Positions 9,151 through 17,772 are shown, counted from the first letter of the stretch. The stretch: 64,000 bases of DNA from an uncultured Roseicyclus sp. (GCA_937139335.1 CAKZPN010000027.1:244818-308817), one strand, 5' to 3'. Notes: a model not told the origin generated them from the letters alone. Numbers and translations are program-made.

Positions 9151-10824
9151 TCAGCGGGCGGTGACCTTTTCCGGCTTCACCATCCATTCTTTGCCCCGCA
9201 GCATCGCCTTCCAGTAGAAGGGCGGCAGGATCTGTTCCTTCAGCAACCAGGCCGCGCGGGAGGGTTTGGTTCCGTCGATCACCCAGCGCGGGAAACTGGG
9301 CAGCAGCGTGCCACCATAGCCGAACTCTGCGAGCACGATCTTGCCCCGCTCCACCGTCAGCGGGCAGGAGCCGTAGCCGTTGTAGATCGCCGTGGGCGAG
9401 CGCCCGTCAATGTCGTCGGCCACGTTCACTGCGACGATCGGCGCCTGCATCCGCGCCGCAGCGGCGGTCTTGGCATTCGGCGCGTTCATCACGTCGCCCA
9501 AGGCCCAGATGTTCTCGAAGGTCTTGTGGCGCAGCGTGGACTGGTCCACGTCGACCCAGCCTGCGGCATCGGCCAGCGGCGAGACGCGGATGAAATCGGG
9601 CGCGGTCTGCGGCGGAACGACGTGGAGCATGTCGAACTCCGTCTCGACCGTCTCCACCTCCGCGTCGGGCTTTCTGACCTCGAACCACGCCTTCTTCGCC
9701 GGGCCATCGACGGCGACGAGGTTGTGGAAGAAGTTCACCTCCGCGTTGTAGCGGTTCATGTAGCTTTGCAGTGCCGGGACGTAGTCCTTGACGCCAAACA
9801 GTACGCCGCCCGCGTTCATGAACTGGATGTCGATGTCCTTCAGCACGCCCTCGCGGTGCCAGTGGTCGCCCGAGAGATAGAGAGCCTTCTGCGGCGCACC
9901 GGCGCATTTGATCGGCATCGGCGGCTGCGTGAACACCGCGCGCCCCCGCTTCAGGCCCGACACCAGTTCCCAGGTGTAGGGCGCGAGGTCGTAGCGGTAG
10001 TTCGAGGTGACGCCGTTCTGCCCCAGCGTGTCCACCAGCCCCTCGACCTTGTGCCAGTCGAGCTTCAGCCCCGGACAAACGATAAGCCGGCGGTATTTCA
10101 CCACCCGGCAGCCGTCGAGCACAACAGCACTGTCGGCAGGTTCGAAGGCCGCGACGGCGGATTTGATCCAGTGGACGCCCGCGGGGATCAGGCTGCCCAT
10201 GGTCTTGGCCGTCTTCGGCGCTTCGAAGATGCCGCCGCCCACCATCGTCCAGCCGGGCTGGTAATAGTGGATATCGGCGGGGTCGATGATCGCCACCGAC
10301 AGGCCAGGCTTGCGCGACTTCAGCGAGGACGCGACCGAGATGCCGGCCGCCCCGCCGCCGACGATCACCACGTCGAACTGCGCGTCGGCGCGGTCGGTGG
10401 GCGTCTTGCCGCCGTTCACGATGCGCCGCACCACGCCGCCCATGTCGTAGCCCGCCGCCTTCGTCGCGGCGAGGATGTCCGACACCGGCTTGTTCGGTGC
10501 CACCGCCAGCGACCACAGCGTCGCCGACCGCGTGCCGGTGCGGCAATAGGCCAGCACCGGGCCGGGAAGCTCGGTCAGCAGCGCGCCAAAGGCCACCGCG
10601 TCCTCGTCCTGCACCTTGCCCGCCGTGATCGGCAGGTAGCGGGTCTGCAGGCCGAGGGACCGGGCCACCGCCTCGATCTCGTCGAAGTTCGGCTGGTCCA
10701 TCCCCTCCCCGTCGGGGCGGTTGCAGATGATGGCGCGAAAGCCTTGGTCGGCCACCGCCTGCACGTCGGCGGCGGTGATCTGGGGGCTGACCGACAGGCC
10801 GGCCGTGATCGTTCTGGCGTCCAT
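9151..10824 (-). CDS. Fusion of a Blh-type phosphatase domain and a sulfide:quinone oxidoreductase-like flavoprotein
   Basis: A 557-residue two-domain protein. Residues 1 to about 110 are a TIGR01244/DUF442-type phosphatase-like domain with the loop YCRTGTRS (Cys94). A Rossmann FAD-binding site, VVIVGGGAAGISVASSL, starts near residue 147 and the rest resembles type II sulfide:quinone oxidoreductase. Two conserved cysteines are visible, in LIVCPGLKL and in PIKCAGAPQKAL, the latter a hallmark of this group. The predicted role is oxidation of sulfide to a persulfide with electrons passed to quinone at the membrane. The next gene upstream encodes a persulfide dioxygenase-like enzyme, consistent with the pathway. 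The role of the phosphatase domain is not established. Confidence 0.88.
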   Translation of the reverse strand: MDARTITAGLSVSPQITAADVQAVADQGFRAIICNRPDGEGMDQPNFDEIEAVARSLGLQTRYLPITAGKVQDEDAVAFGALLTELPGPVLAYCRTGTRSATLWSLAVAPNKPVSDILAATKAAGYDMGGVVRRIVNGGKTPTDRADAQFDVVIVGGGAAGISVASSLKSRKPGLSVAIIDPADIHYYQPGWTMVGGGIFEAPKTAKTMGSLIPAGVHWIKSAVAAFEPADSAVVLDGCRVVKYRRLIVCPGLKLDWHKVEGLVDTLGQNGVTSNYRYDLAPYTWELVSGLKRGRAVFTQPPMPIKCAGAPQKALYLSGDHWHREGVLKDIDIQFMNAGGVLFGVKDYVPALQSYMNRYNAEVNFFHNLVAVDGPAKKAWFEVRKPDAEVETVETEFDMLHVVPPQTAPDFIRVSPLADAAGWVDVDQSTLRHKTFENIWALGDVMNAPNAKTAAAARMQAPIVAVNVADDIDGRSPTAIYNGYGSCPLTVERGKIVLAEFGYGGTLLPSFPRWVIDGTKPSRAAWLLKEQILPPFYWKAMLRGKEWMVKPEKVTAR

Positions 10825-10888
10825 GTCGGCGCCTCCTCCTCGAATTAAGACCAGAACGTCCCGGCAGGACGGCCTGCTGGCGCGGGCG

Positions 10889-11773
10889 TCAGAGCCCGTT
10901 CACCGGAACCTTCAGCATCGGGCGCCCGTCCTTGTCGGTCGGGATCGCACCGGCGCGCATGTTCACCTGCAGCGACGGGATGATCAGCCGCGGCATCGCA
11001 AGCTGCGCGTCACGCTCGGTGCGGAAGGTGACGAACTCTTCCTTCGTCTTGCCGCCGCCGACGTGGATATTGTGCGCCTTTTCCTCGCCCACCGTGGTCT
11101 CCCACTGGATGTCGCGACCGTTGGGGCCGTAGTCGTGGCACATGAAGAGCCGCATGTCGTCGGGCAGCGCCAGCACCTTCTGGATGCTGTCGTAAAGCGT
11201 GCCGGCATCGCCGCCGGGGAAATCGGCGCGGGCCGATCCGCCGTCGGGCATGAACAACGTGTCGCCGACGAAGGCCGCGTCGCCCATCACATGCACCATG
11301 CAGGCGGGCGTGTGGCCCGGCGTGTAGATCGCGACGGCCTGCATGTTGCCGACCATGTAGGTGTCGCCATCCTCGAACAGCGCGTCGAACTGCGAGCCGT
11401 CGCGCTGGAACTCGGTGCCTTCGTTGAAGACTTTTCCGAAAGTGTCCTGCACCACCATGATCTTCGCGCCGATGCCGATCTTGCCGCCCAGCTTCTGCTG
11501 GATGTAGGGCGCCGCCGACAGGTGGTCGGCGTGGACATGGGTCTCGATGATCCACTCCAGCTTCAGGCCCTGCGTCTCGATCTGGCGGATCAGCTCGTCG
11601 GCGTGGTCATAGGTGATGCGGCCGGCGGCGTAGTCGATGTCCATCACGCTGTCGACGATGGCGCAGCTGTCGGACGTCGGATCCTTCACGATGTAGCTGA
11701 TCGTGTTCGTGGCCTCGTCGAAGAAGGCCTGGACCTCGGGGTGGATGTCCATGTGAACGGGATAGTCGGTCAT
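10889..11773 (-). CDS. MBL-fold hydrolase, probable persulfide dioxygenase (Blh/ETHE1-like)
   Basis: A 294-residue metallo-beta-lactamase-fold protein. The metal-binding HxHxDH motif is in THVHADHLSAAPYIQ, followed by GHTPACMVH, VGDTLFMPDGGSARADFPGG and FMCHDYGPNGRD with the later histidines. The start sits 17 bases from the downstream yedE-like gene's stop. ETHE1/Blh proteins oxidise glutathione persulfide to sulfite; neighbouring sulfide:quinone oxidoreductase and YeeE-type transporters support that assignment over a glyoxalase II role. Confidence 0.88.
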   Translation of the reverse strand: MTDYPVHMDIHPEVQAFFDEATNTISYIVKDPTSDSCAIVDSVMDIDYAAGRITYDHADELIRQIETQGLKLEWIIETHVHADHLSAAPYIQQKLGGKIGIGAKIMVVQDTFGKVFNEGTEFQRDGSQFDALFEDGDTYMVGNMQAVAIYTPGHTPACMVHVMGDAAFVGDTLFMPDGGSARADFPGGDAGTLYDSIQKVLALPDDMRLFMCHDYGPNGRDIQWETTVGEEKAHNIHVGGGKTKEEFVTFRTERDAQLAMPRLIIPSLQVNMRAGAIPTDKDGRPMLKVPVNGL

Positions 11774-11790
11774 GTCGGTCTCCTCCGGGA

Positions 11791-12228
11791 TTACGAAGCC
11801 GCCTGCGCGCGGGCGCGCGACAGCGATTGCAGGTAGCGGGCGGCGAAGATGCCGCCGAGCATGGCGACGACGAAGGCAATCACGTCGAGCCGACCGGTGC
11901 CGAGCGCGGGCAGCGCGCCGCCGGGGCAGAAGCCCGCGATACCCCAGCCGACGCCGAATACCGCCGAGCCGCCGAGCAGCGGCAGATCGAGGTTGCGGCC
12001 CGAGGGCAGCGTGAAACGACCCGCGAAGATCGGCTTGCCGCGCCCGAACACCAGCCGGTAGCCGATGGCGGTGACGATGAGCGCGCCGCCCATCACGAAG
12101 GCAAGGCTGGGGTCCCAGCTTCCCGCAAGGTCGAAGAAGTTGATGACCTTGGCGGGGTTCGCCATGCCCGACACCACGATGCCGGTGCCGAAGATCACGC
12201 CGATGAGGTAGATGAGGATCAGTTGCAT
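11791..12228 (-). CDS. YeeE/YedE (DUF6691) membrane protein, half-transporter B
   Basis: A 145-residue inner-membrane protein with four hydrophobic segments. The motif GFCPGGALPALG is the conserved Cys-containing site of the second half of YeeE/YedE thiosulfate/sulfur-compound transporters. It follows the other half two bases downstream, so the two presumably form one heteromeric transporter. The start MQLILIYLIGVIFG enters directly into a membrane helix. Substrate (thiosulfate or a related sulfur species) is inferred from the family and neighbours. Confidence 0.85.
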   Translation of the reverse strand: MQLILIYLIGVIFGTGIVVSGMANPAKVINFFDLAGSWDPSLAFVMGGALIVTAIGYRLVFGRGKPIFAGRFTLPSGRNLDLPLLGGSAVFGVGWGIAGFCPGGALPALGTGRLDVIAFVVAMLGGIFAARYLQSLSRARAQAAS

Positions 12229-12229
12229 G

Positions 12230-12664
12230 TTACCCTCCGATCACGTGGCGCACGACGAAGACGGTGACGCCGGTCGAGGCCATGAAGGTCAGCGTCGCCG
12301 CGATCGAGCGCGGGCTCAGCCGCGCCATGCCGCAGACGCCATGGCCGGAGGTGCAGCCCGAGCCGTAGGTGACGCCCAGGCCGACGATGAAGCCGCCGAT
12401 CAGCAGCATCGGCATCGACACCGGCACGGTGATCTCGGGCATCCCGCCCGTCACCAGCCAGTAGACGGTGGGGCCCGTCACCATGCCCAGCAGCAGCGCC
12501 GCGCGCCAGGCGAAATCCGACCGCGAGGCCGGGGTGAAGACGCCGGCAAGGATGCCCGTCGCGCCCATGATGCGGCCCGCGACAAGCATCAGCAGCACGG
12601 AGGCGAGCCCGATCAGCGCGCCGCCGCCCAGCGACTGCCAGGGCGTGAAAGCTGTTTCGATCAT
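12230..12664 (-). CDS. YeeE/YedE membrane protein, half-transporter A
   Basis: A 144-residue membrane protein. The signature SGCTSGHGVCGMARLSPRS, with a conserved cysteine pair, is the YeeE/YedE motif thought to hand sulfur species through the membrane. I use the ATG at 12664 (MIETAFTPWQS), preceded by an AGGAGC-like ribosome site; a longer reading to 12847 adds cysteine- and arginine-rich sequence that overlaps the operator region. It is the first gene of the sulfur operon, which runs from here down to the SulP gene. Confidence 0.86.
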   Translation of the reverse strand: MIETAFTPWQSLGGGALIGLASVLLMLVAGRIMGATGILAGVFTPASRSDFAWRAALLLGMVTGPTVYWLVTGGMPEITVPVSMPMLLIGGFIVGLGVTYGSGCTSGHGVCGMARLSPRSIAATLTFMASTGVTVFVVRHVIGG

Positions 12665-12782
12665 GCGAGGCTCCTTTCGGCGAGTCGCACGCAATTTCCA
12701 ACGATAGCAGTCATCTGGACTGGTCTCCTTCCTGTTCGCAGAAGGATGACTACAGCAAGTTCGCCCGGCAATCGGTGATCTA

Positions 12783-12811
12783 GTCACACACCTGTGTGAC
12801 CCAGTCACACA
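12783..12811. promoter_or_regulatory. Palindromic operator array upstream of the sulfur operon
   Basis: Three 8-mers alternate in orientation: GTCACACA (12783-12790), TGTGTGAC (12793-12800) and GTCACACA (12804-12811), with spacers of two and three bases. Any adjacent pair forms a perfect inverted repeat of the CRP/FNR kind (TGTGA...TCACA). The array lies about 120-150 bases before the first YeeE gene and just downstream of a Crp/Fnr-family gene, which is the obvious candidate ligand. Confidence 0.6.
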
Positions 12812-12883
12812 CCCGTCGCGTGTATCGGCCGCCGAGCTGCAAGCCATTGCTGCCGCACCAGATTTTCCGCCGATGCCACGCGC

Positions 12884-13555
12884 TCAGGTCTCGGCCAGCT
12901 TGCGCAGCCCGGCGCAGTCGAGGATCTCGACCGTGCCGCGCGACTGCGCGACCCAGCCGCGGCGCTGGAACTCCGCCAGTTGGCGCGAGATGACCTCGCG
13001 CGCGGTGCCAAGCTCGGCGGCCAGCTGCGCATGCGTCGCCTTAAGCACGCCCGCATCCGCCCGCTCGATGATCTTCTGCGCCAGCCTTATGTCCATGCGC
13101 CGGAACGCGATGTCCTCGATGACGTGGAACAGGTCGGTGATCCGCCGCGAATAGGCGCGGAAGACGAAGTTGCGAAACTCCTTCGACGACGCGATCAGGT
13201 CGTCGAAGACCGCGCGCGGGATCGCGGCGGCCACGATGTCGGTCTCGGCGATGCCCTCGGCCGCGTAATCCTCGTAGGCCAGCATGCAGGCCGTGGTCAG
13301 CACGCAGCTTTCGCCCGCCGTCACCCGGTAGAGCACCACCTCGCGCCCGCTCTCGGACAGTTGCTGCACCCGCACCGTGCCCTGCAGCAGCAACAGCAGG
13401 TGATCGGGCGACTTGCCGGGGCCGAAGATCGTGGTCCCCTCGGCCAGACGGATCACCTGACTGCGCGCCGTCAGCAGGTCGCGGATGCGTGGCTCGAGGC
13501 TGCTCAGCCCGTCAAACCGGTCGATCCAGCTGTGCTCCTCGGCGATGGCGGGCAT
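12884..13555 (-). CDS. Crp/Fnr-family transcriptional regulator with a cysteine pair
   Basis: A 223-residue regulator: cyclic-nucleotide-binding-type beta barrel (about residues 35-125), dimer helix, then a winged helix with recognition segment ELGTAREVISRQLAEFQRRGW. The glycines of GESGREV-like loops are present, but no arginine typical of cAMP binding is evident. Two cysteines, Cys84 and Cys90 in GESCVLTTACML, lie in the barrel and could sense persulfide or redox state (inference). I chose the start MPAIAEEHSW at 13555; another ATG lies at 13588. It is on the same strand as and upstream of the sulfur operon, with palindromic operators between. Confidence 0.88.
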   Translation of the reverse strand: MPAIAEEHSWIDRFDGLSSLEPRIRDLLTARSQVIRLAEGTTIFGPGKSPDHLLLLLQGTVRVQQLSESGREVVLYRVTAGESCVLTTACMLAYEDYAAEGIAETDIVAAAIPRAVFDDLIASSKEFRNFVFRAYSRRITDLFHVIEDIAFRRMDIRLAQKIIERADAGVLKATHAQLAAELGTAREVISRQLAEFQRRGWVAQSRGTVEILDCAGLRKLAET

Positions 13556-13657
13556 GGGGTGTCTCCTGGGGCCGTCCGGCGTACCCATGATCTAATGCCG
13601 AGCGCGCGCAAAAGCATCCCCCTTCGTCAGCCCCCTGCCCCGCGCACGCCTCGCCGC

Positions 13658-13687
13658 TGGACAATCGGCGGGCCCTGTTTCTACACT
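13658..13687 (+). promoter_or_regulatory. Possible sigma-70 type promoter for the orphan binding-protein gene
   Basis: TGGACA (13658-13663) and TACACT (13682-13687) are spaced by 18 bases, 38 bases before the ATG at 13725. Both hexamers depart from the E. coli consensus, so this is a suggestion only. Confidence 0.3.
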
Positions 13688-13724
13688 GAGGCAGGTCCAA
13701 TCAAGAAACCACAGGGAGCTACCC

Positions 13725-15314
13725 ATGACCATGCGCTTTGCCGCCTTCGGCGCGGCACTTCTGGCCACCACGGCCCTCACCACGGCGGCCGCCTCGGCCG
13801 AGACCCTCCGCTGGGCCCGCGCCTCCGAGGCGCTGACCCTCGACCCGCATTCGCAGAACGAGGGTCCGACCACGACCCTCCTGCACCAGATCTACGAGCC
13901 GCTCATCGTGCGCAACCACCTGGGCGAGATGGAGCCGGGCCTCGCGCTCAGCTGGGAACCCTCGGCCGACGACCCCAACATCTGGGTGTTCGAGCTGCGC
14001 GAGGGCGTCACCTTCCACGGCGGCCAGGAATTCGACGCCGAGGATGTCGTCTTCTCCCTCGACCGCGCCCGCTCCGAGACCTCGAACTTCAAGGAACTGC
14101 TCACCGGCGTCACCGAGGTGCGCGCCGCCGGCCCCTATACGGTCGAGGTCGTGACCGACGGGCCGAACCCTCTTTTGCCCAACAACCTCACCAACATCAT
14201 GATGATGGACGCGGGCTGGGCGGCCGAGAACGGCGCCGAAGAGGTCCAGGACTATGCCGCCGGCGAGGATACCTATTCCGCCCGCAACGCCAACGGCACC
14301 GGCCCCTATGTGCTGCAAAGCCGCGAGGCTGACGTGCGCACGGTGATGACCGCCAACCCCGACTACTGGGGCGCCGACGAATTCCCGCTCGACGTGACCG
14401 AGATCATCTTCACCCCGATCCAGAACCCCGCCACCCGCGTCGCCGCCCTGCTCACCGGCGAGGTCGACTTCATCCAGGATGTCCCCGTGCAGGATCTCCA
14501 GCGGGTCACGGACTCCGACGGCATCGGGCTCGCCACCGCGCCGCAGAACCGGGTCATCTTCTTCGGGATGAACGTGGGCGACGAGGACCTGACCAGCGAC
14601 AACGTCGACGGCGCCAACCCGCTGGCCGATGTCCGCGTGCGCCGGGCGATCGACATCGCGATCAACCGCGAGGCGATCCAGCAGGTGGTGATGCGCGGCC
14701 AGTCCGCCCCCGCGGGCGTCATCGCGCCGCCGCCTGTCGCCGGCTGGACGCCCGAGCTCGACGAATACCCCGAATGGGACGTCGAGGCCGCCCGCGCCCT
14801 GATGGAGGAGGCCGGCTACCCGGACGGCTTCACCATCCAGCTCGACTGCCCCAACGACCGCTACGTCAACGACGAGGCGATCTGCCAGGCCGCCGTCGGC
14901 ATGCTGGCGCAGATCGGCATCACCGTGAACCTCTCCGCCACGCCGCGCGCGCAGCACTTCCCGCTGATCGCCAACCTGGAGACGGATTTCTACCTGCTCG
15001 GCTGGGGCGTGCCGACCTATGACGCGGAATACGTGTTCAACTTCCTCTACCACACGCTGGGCGAGGGCCGCGGCTCGTGGAACGCCACGCGCTACTCCAA
15101 CCCCGAGATGGACGAGATGATCGCCTCGCTCACCTCGAACACCGACCTCGAGGCGCGCAACCAGACCGTCGCCGAGCTCTTCGCGATGGCCGAGGAGGAG
15201 GTGATCTACATCCCGATCCACAACCAGGTGCTGAACTGGGGCATCGCGGATGAATGGTCGACCGAGGTGGACGCCGACGACAGCGTGAAGTTCAAGTATT
15301 TCGAGCTGAACTGA
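13725..15314 (+). CDS. Peptide-type ABC transporter substrate-binding protein (family 5), orphan
   Basis: A 529-residue periplasmic binding protein with a signal peptide ending near TAAASAE. Family 5 features include ALTLDPHSQNEGPTT, WVFELREGVTFHGG, FDAEDVVFSLDRA and the closing RNQTVAELFAMAEEEVIYIP. It has no permease or ATPase beside it and is flanked by its own candidate promoter and a strong terminator, so it is a single-gene unit. It is a clear paralogue of the binding protein at 19508, sharing the region around NIMMMDAGWAAENGAEE and NANGTGPYVLQSRE. It may feed the permease complex encoded at 21190-25271. Confidence 0.9.
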   Translation: MTMRFAAFGAALLATTALTTAAASAETLRWARASEALTLDPHSQNEGPTTTLLHQIYEPLIVRNHLGEMEPGLALSWEPSADDPNIWVFELREGVTFHGGQEFDAEDVVFSLDRARSETSNFKELLTGVTEVRAAGPYTVEVVTDGPNPLLPNNLTNIMMMDAGWAAENGAEEVQDYAAGEDTYSARNANGTGPYVLQSREADVRTVMTANPDYWGADEFPLDVTEIIFTPIQNPATRVAALLTGEVDFIQDVPVQDLQRVTDSDGIGLATAPQNRVIFFGMNVGDEDLTSDNVDGANPLADVRVRRAIDIAINREAIQQVVMRGQSAPAGVIAPPPVAGWTPELDEYPEWDVEAARALMEEAGYPDGFTIQLDCPNDRYVNDEAICQAAVGMLAQIGITVNLSATPRAQHFPLIANLETDFYLLGWGVPTYDAEYVFNFLYHTLGEGRGSWNATRYSNPEMDEMIASLTSNTDLEARNQTVAELFAMAEEEVIYIPIHNQVLNWGIADEWSTEVDADDSVKFKYFELN

Positions 15315-15339
15315 GGGTTTAGCGCGAGAGACGAGAGGG

Positions 15340-15369
15340 ACCGCTCCGGGAGACCGGGGCGGTTTTTTT
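15340..15369 (+). terminator. Rho-independent terminator
   Basis: ACCGCTCCGG (15340-15349) pairs with CCGGGGCGGT (15354-15363) over a GAGA loop, with one T-G wobble, and is followed by seven T residues. It lies 26 bases after the binding-protein stop codon and ends that transcription unit. Confidence 0.88.
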
Positions 15370-15479
15370 GTGGGGGGGTAGGTAGGAGGGCGAGCATTCT
15401 CCTTGCCACACACACTACTCAATAGTGATAAAAACCTGCGTCGATAGCTGACCCAAAGAAGAGCAGGCAAACCGCCTAT

Positions 15480-17450
15480 CTAGATATCAGCGCCATATCG
15501 TGTTTTCTGAAAGCTCTGCGCACCAGCTGGATCATTTAGCGCCTGAAATAATTCACTAAGACATATCACTTCAAAATGCGAGTTTGCAGATGTGAGCCTG
15601 TGCGTAAGGCCATGGTGCGGCCGCCTATGCGTCTGATCGAAATCAAGATAAGAAAGAATGTCGTATTCCTTTTGATACTCGACACCAATGTCCCAAAACA
15701 CTGCAAGATCCACGTCGTTCTCATGCTTGTAGCCAGACTCGAACTCTCTAATCAGGCCATCGAGGCTAAATTTGTATTCCAGAACCTTTGGCTGTGTCTT
15801 GTAAGATTTAGTAAGACTCTCCTCGAACACGCCAAGTGGATTCTTGTCCTCATCAAAAATCAAGTTCTCTAGAGGCTCCTCCGCAATGAATCTAAAAACA
15901 CCGTCATACTGACTAGTCTGCGAGGTGGAAAGCAGGCGAATTCCTCTAATAACCCCGCCGGCCAAAAGCTGATTGAAAAGGACGACGACATCTTGCTCCG
16001 TTTGAGGAATGCAGGAAACAGATATTCTCTTTGTTGGTAGAAAAAACCTTTCGCTCGCAAATTCGAGCGGAAACTCTTCCTCGTGCTTTTCAAGACTCTT
16101 CAGCCATTCATGGACCTTAATCTCTTTGTCGATATCAGCCTGAGCGCCGCTGTCAGATTTCAGAAATTCGTGCCGCCTTGCGCTGAGTTGTCTAACTATT
16201 CCCACGGATAAGGCCTCCGCGAGTTCTTCAAGCTCCGGTTGGAAGCCCTTCCTGCCAAGGTCAGGCTCCGCGCCATCGAAATGAATCACCACGTGGGTCT
16301 GATTCTGGTGGCCAATACTTTTGGTCAATGGGATTGTGATTAGCTCGCCCTGAACCATTCCGTTGCTGGCAATTTGAAGCCCTCCACGAATAATCCGAAG
16401 TCCTTTTCTAAGTTTTGCTTTGCTGTCGTTCAGCTGGTCCCAAACTTCTGTGGAGTAAGTAAAGTATCCGTATCCTGCAGTCGAGAACCTCTCAAGCAGT
16501 TCCACTTGCTCTTGGGATAGGTTGGCAATGCCCTTAAGTGACTTTGTATCATAGATCTGGTAAATTCCGTTTGATTTTCTGTATTTCTCGACGGCTTTAG
16601 TTGGATCTTTCCCAGCGTGAATGGCCTTAGTCTGCGCCTCAACAATTTGAGATAGCTGGGGGCTGGCTTTAATTTCTAGGTGGGGATACTTATAGTTTGC
16701 CTCTATTCCTTGGCACTCAAGAGTGTTGCCGATTTTATCCACAACGCGGATGTCGCAGGATACCTTTGCCGGCAGGAGAGATGGCAAATTAATCGCGCCA
16801 AGTGGTGTTTTAATCAACAGCAGGTAAAGCCACTGCTCCGGCGTTTGAGCCTGATACCAAGCCAAATTGCTAGGCCTCACGTGGAGGCCCGAAAATACAA
16901 TTTTAAAACTCGTTCCCTGATCGAGAGCGTCAAAGGCTGCACTAGAATTGGTAGCTGGCTCGACGACCGGTCGAGAAACAGTACCAGAAGAATCCTCGAT
17001 CCACTCCCTTCCGCGTCTCATTCTACCCTGAAAGGTAAAATGTTTGTTCTTAGTCCGAATCGTGAGGTCATTAAACCCGTAGGCAACATAGGTTACTCCA
17101 ACGCCCTTGTTCCCCCTAGTGCGCCCCCCCGATTTAAACGAAATATTTGGTGCAAGAAACGAACGAAACTCTGCCTGCTCAAACCCCACTCCATTGTCGA
17201 CAACCTCTACCGAATTTTCTTGCAGATCAATAATCACTTGAATATTTGGAGAACAGCCTTGCTCACTGATTGATCTTTTTTCTGCCGCATCCATAGCGTT
17301 CTGAATCAGTTCTGAGAATGGATCATAGTTGCTTACGTAAGATTTTAGGATATTCTTAATTTCTCTTTTCTTTGCCGCGGCCAAGACATCTTGATCAGTT
17401 GCATCCGCCGCCTCAAGTGGATCCCAGCTTGCAGATTCCATCTCGTTCAT
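15480..17450 (-). CDS. AT-rich GHKL-type ATPase, MORC/MutL-like, possible defence protein
   Basis: A 656-residue protein, unlike its neighbours in base and codon use (many A/T-ending codons in a very G/C-biased region), which suggests recent transfer. The N-terminus carries a GHKL ATPase fold: N-box ELIQNAMDAAEKR (Glu47, Asn51, Asp54), DNGVGF (85-90) and the glycine-rich lid GNKGVGVTYVAYGF (from 113). A middle region follows that could be an S5-like transducer (inference). Near the C-terminus LEYKFSLDGLIREFE and DVDLAVFWDIG might form a degenerate nuclease fold (weak inference). It stands alone, with no methylase or helicase adjacent. HSP90-type chaperones are less likely given the C-terminal half. 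A GGTGAG ribosome site precedes the ATG. Confidence 0.65.
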   Translation of the reverse strand: MNEMESASWDPLEAADATDQDVLAAAKKREIKNILKSYVSNYDPFSELIQNAMDAAEKRSISEQGCSPNIQVIIDLQENSVEVVDNGVGFEQAEFRSFLAPNISFKSGGRTRGNKGVGVTYVAYGFNDLTIRTKNKHFTFQGRMRRGREWIEDSSGTVSRPVVEPATNSSAAFDALDQGTSFKIVFSGLHVRPSNLAWYQAQTPEQWLYLLLIKTPLGAINLPSLLPAKVSCDIRVVDKIGNTLECQGIEANYKYPHLEIKASPQLSQIVEAQTKAIHAGKDPTKAVEKYRKSNGIYQIYDTKSLKGIANLSQEQVELLERFSTAGYGYFTYSTEVWDQLNDSKAKLRKGLRIIRGGLQIASNGMVQGELITIPLTKSIGHQNQTHVVIHFDGAEPDLGRKGFQPELEELAEALSVGIVRQLSARRHEFLKSDSGAQADIDKEIKVHEWLKSLEKHEEEFPLEFASERFFLPTKRISVSCIPQTEQDVVVLFNQLLAGGVIRGIRLLSTSQTSQYDGVFRFIAEEPLENLIFDEDKNPLGVFEESLTKSYKTQPKVLEYKFSLDGLIREFESGYKHENDVDLAVFWDIGVEYQKEYDILSYLDFDQTHRRPHHGLTHRLTSANSHFEVICLSELFQALNDPAGAQSFQKTRYGADI

Positions 17451-17772
17451 TCTTCACTCACCTTATTGCGCACGTAAGAGATCATTTCTGTAAGAGTGCG
17501 AGGTCAAACGAAGGAAAGCAACCGCATTCGCTGCAATCGGCCGATGAAAACCTTTAACCTACTAAATAGGGGGAACTCCGCACCTGCGTGGGCCGAGCCT
17601 CCCAATTCCCACCCTCTCCACCCCCCAATCCCCTTTCCCCAACAATCCCAACACCTTACCCCCCCCTGCTCATTCCTGAGCACCCGCCGGACGGGGCGGA
17701 GGGCTGACCCGCCGCTCCCCCCTTGACCTTCCCGCCCGCCTCTCCGCACTCTCCCGCAGCAAGAGGACGGGC
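17451..17772. other. Gene-free interval, pyrimidine-rich
   Basis: The first hundred bases keep the lower GC content of the adjacent ATPase gene and may hold its promoter. From about 17,595 to 17,670 the plus strand is almost pure C/T. A short hairpin, TGCTCA-TTCC-TGAGCA, sits at 17667-17682. I see no convincing gene, tRNA or attachment site here. Confidence 0.5.

Noticed and set aside
7410..9164. 584-codon plus-strand open frame opposite sulP
   Set aside because: Arg/Gln/His-rich low-complexity translation, fully opposite a clear SulP gene.
17496..17726. Small frames in the C-rich interval before the acyltransferase gene
   Set aside because: Pro/Ser/Arg-rich low-complexity translations from a pyrimidine tract; no start signals.
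15370..17772. Genomic island with attachment sites around the AT-rich ATPase gene
   Set aside because: I looked for a tRNA, integrase or direct repeats at the edges and saw none, so only the single gene is claimed as likely acquired.
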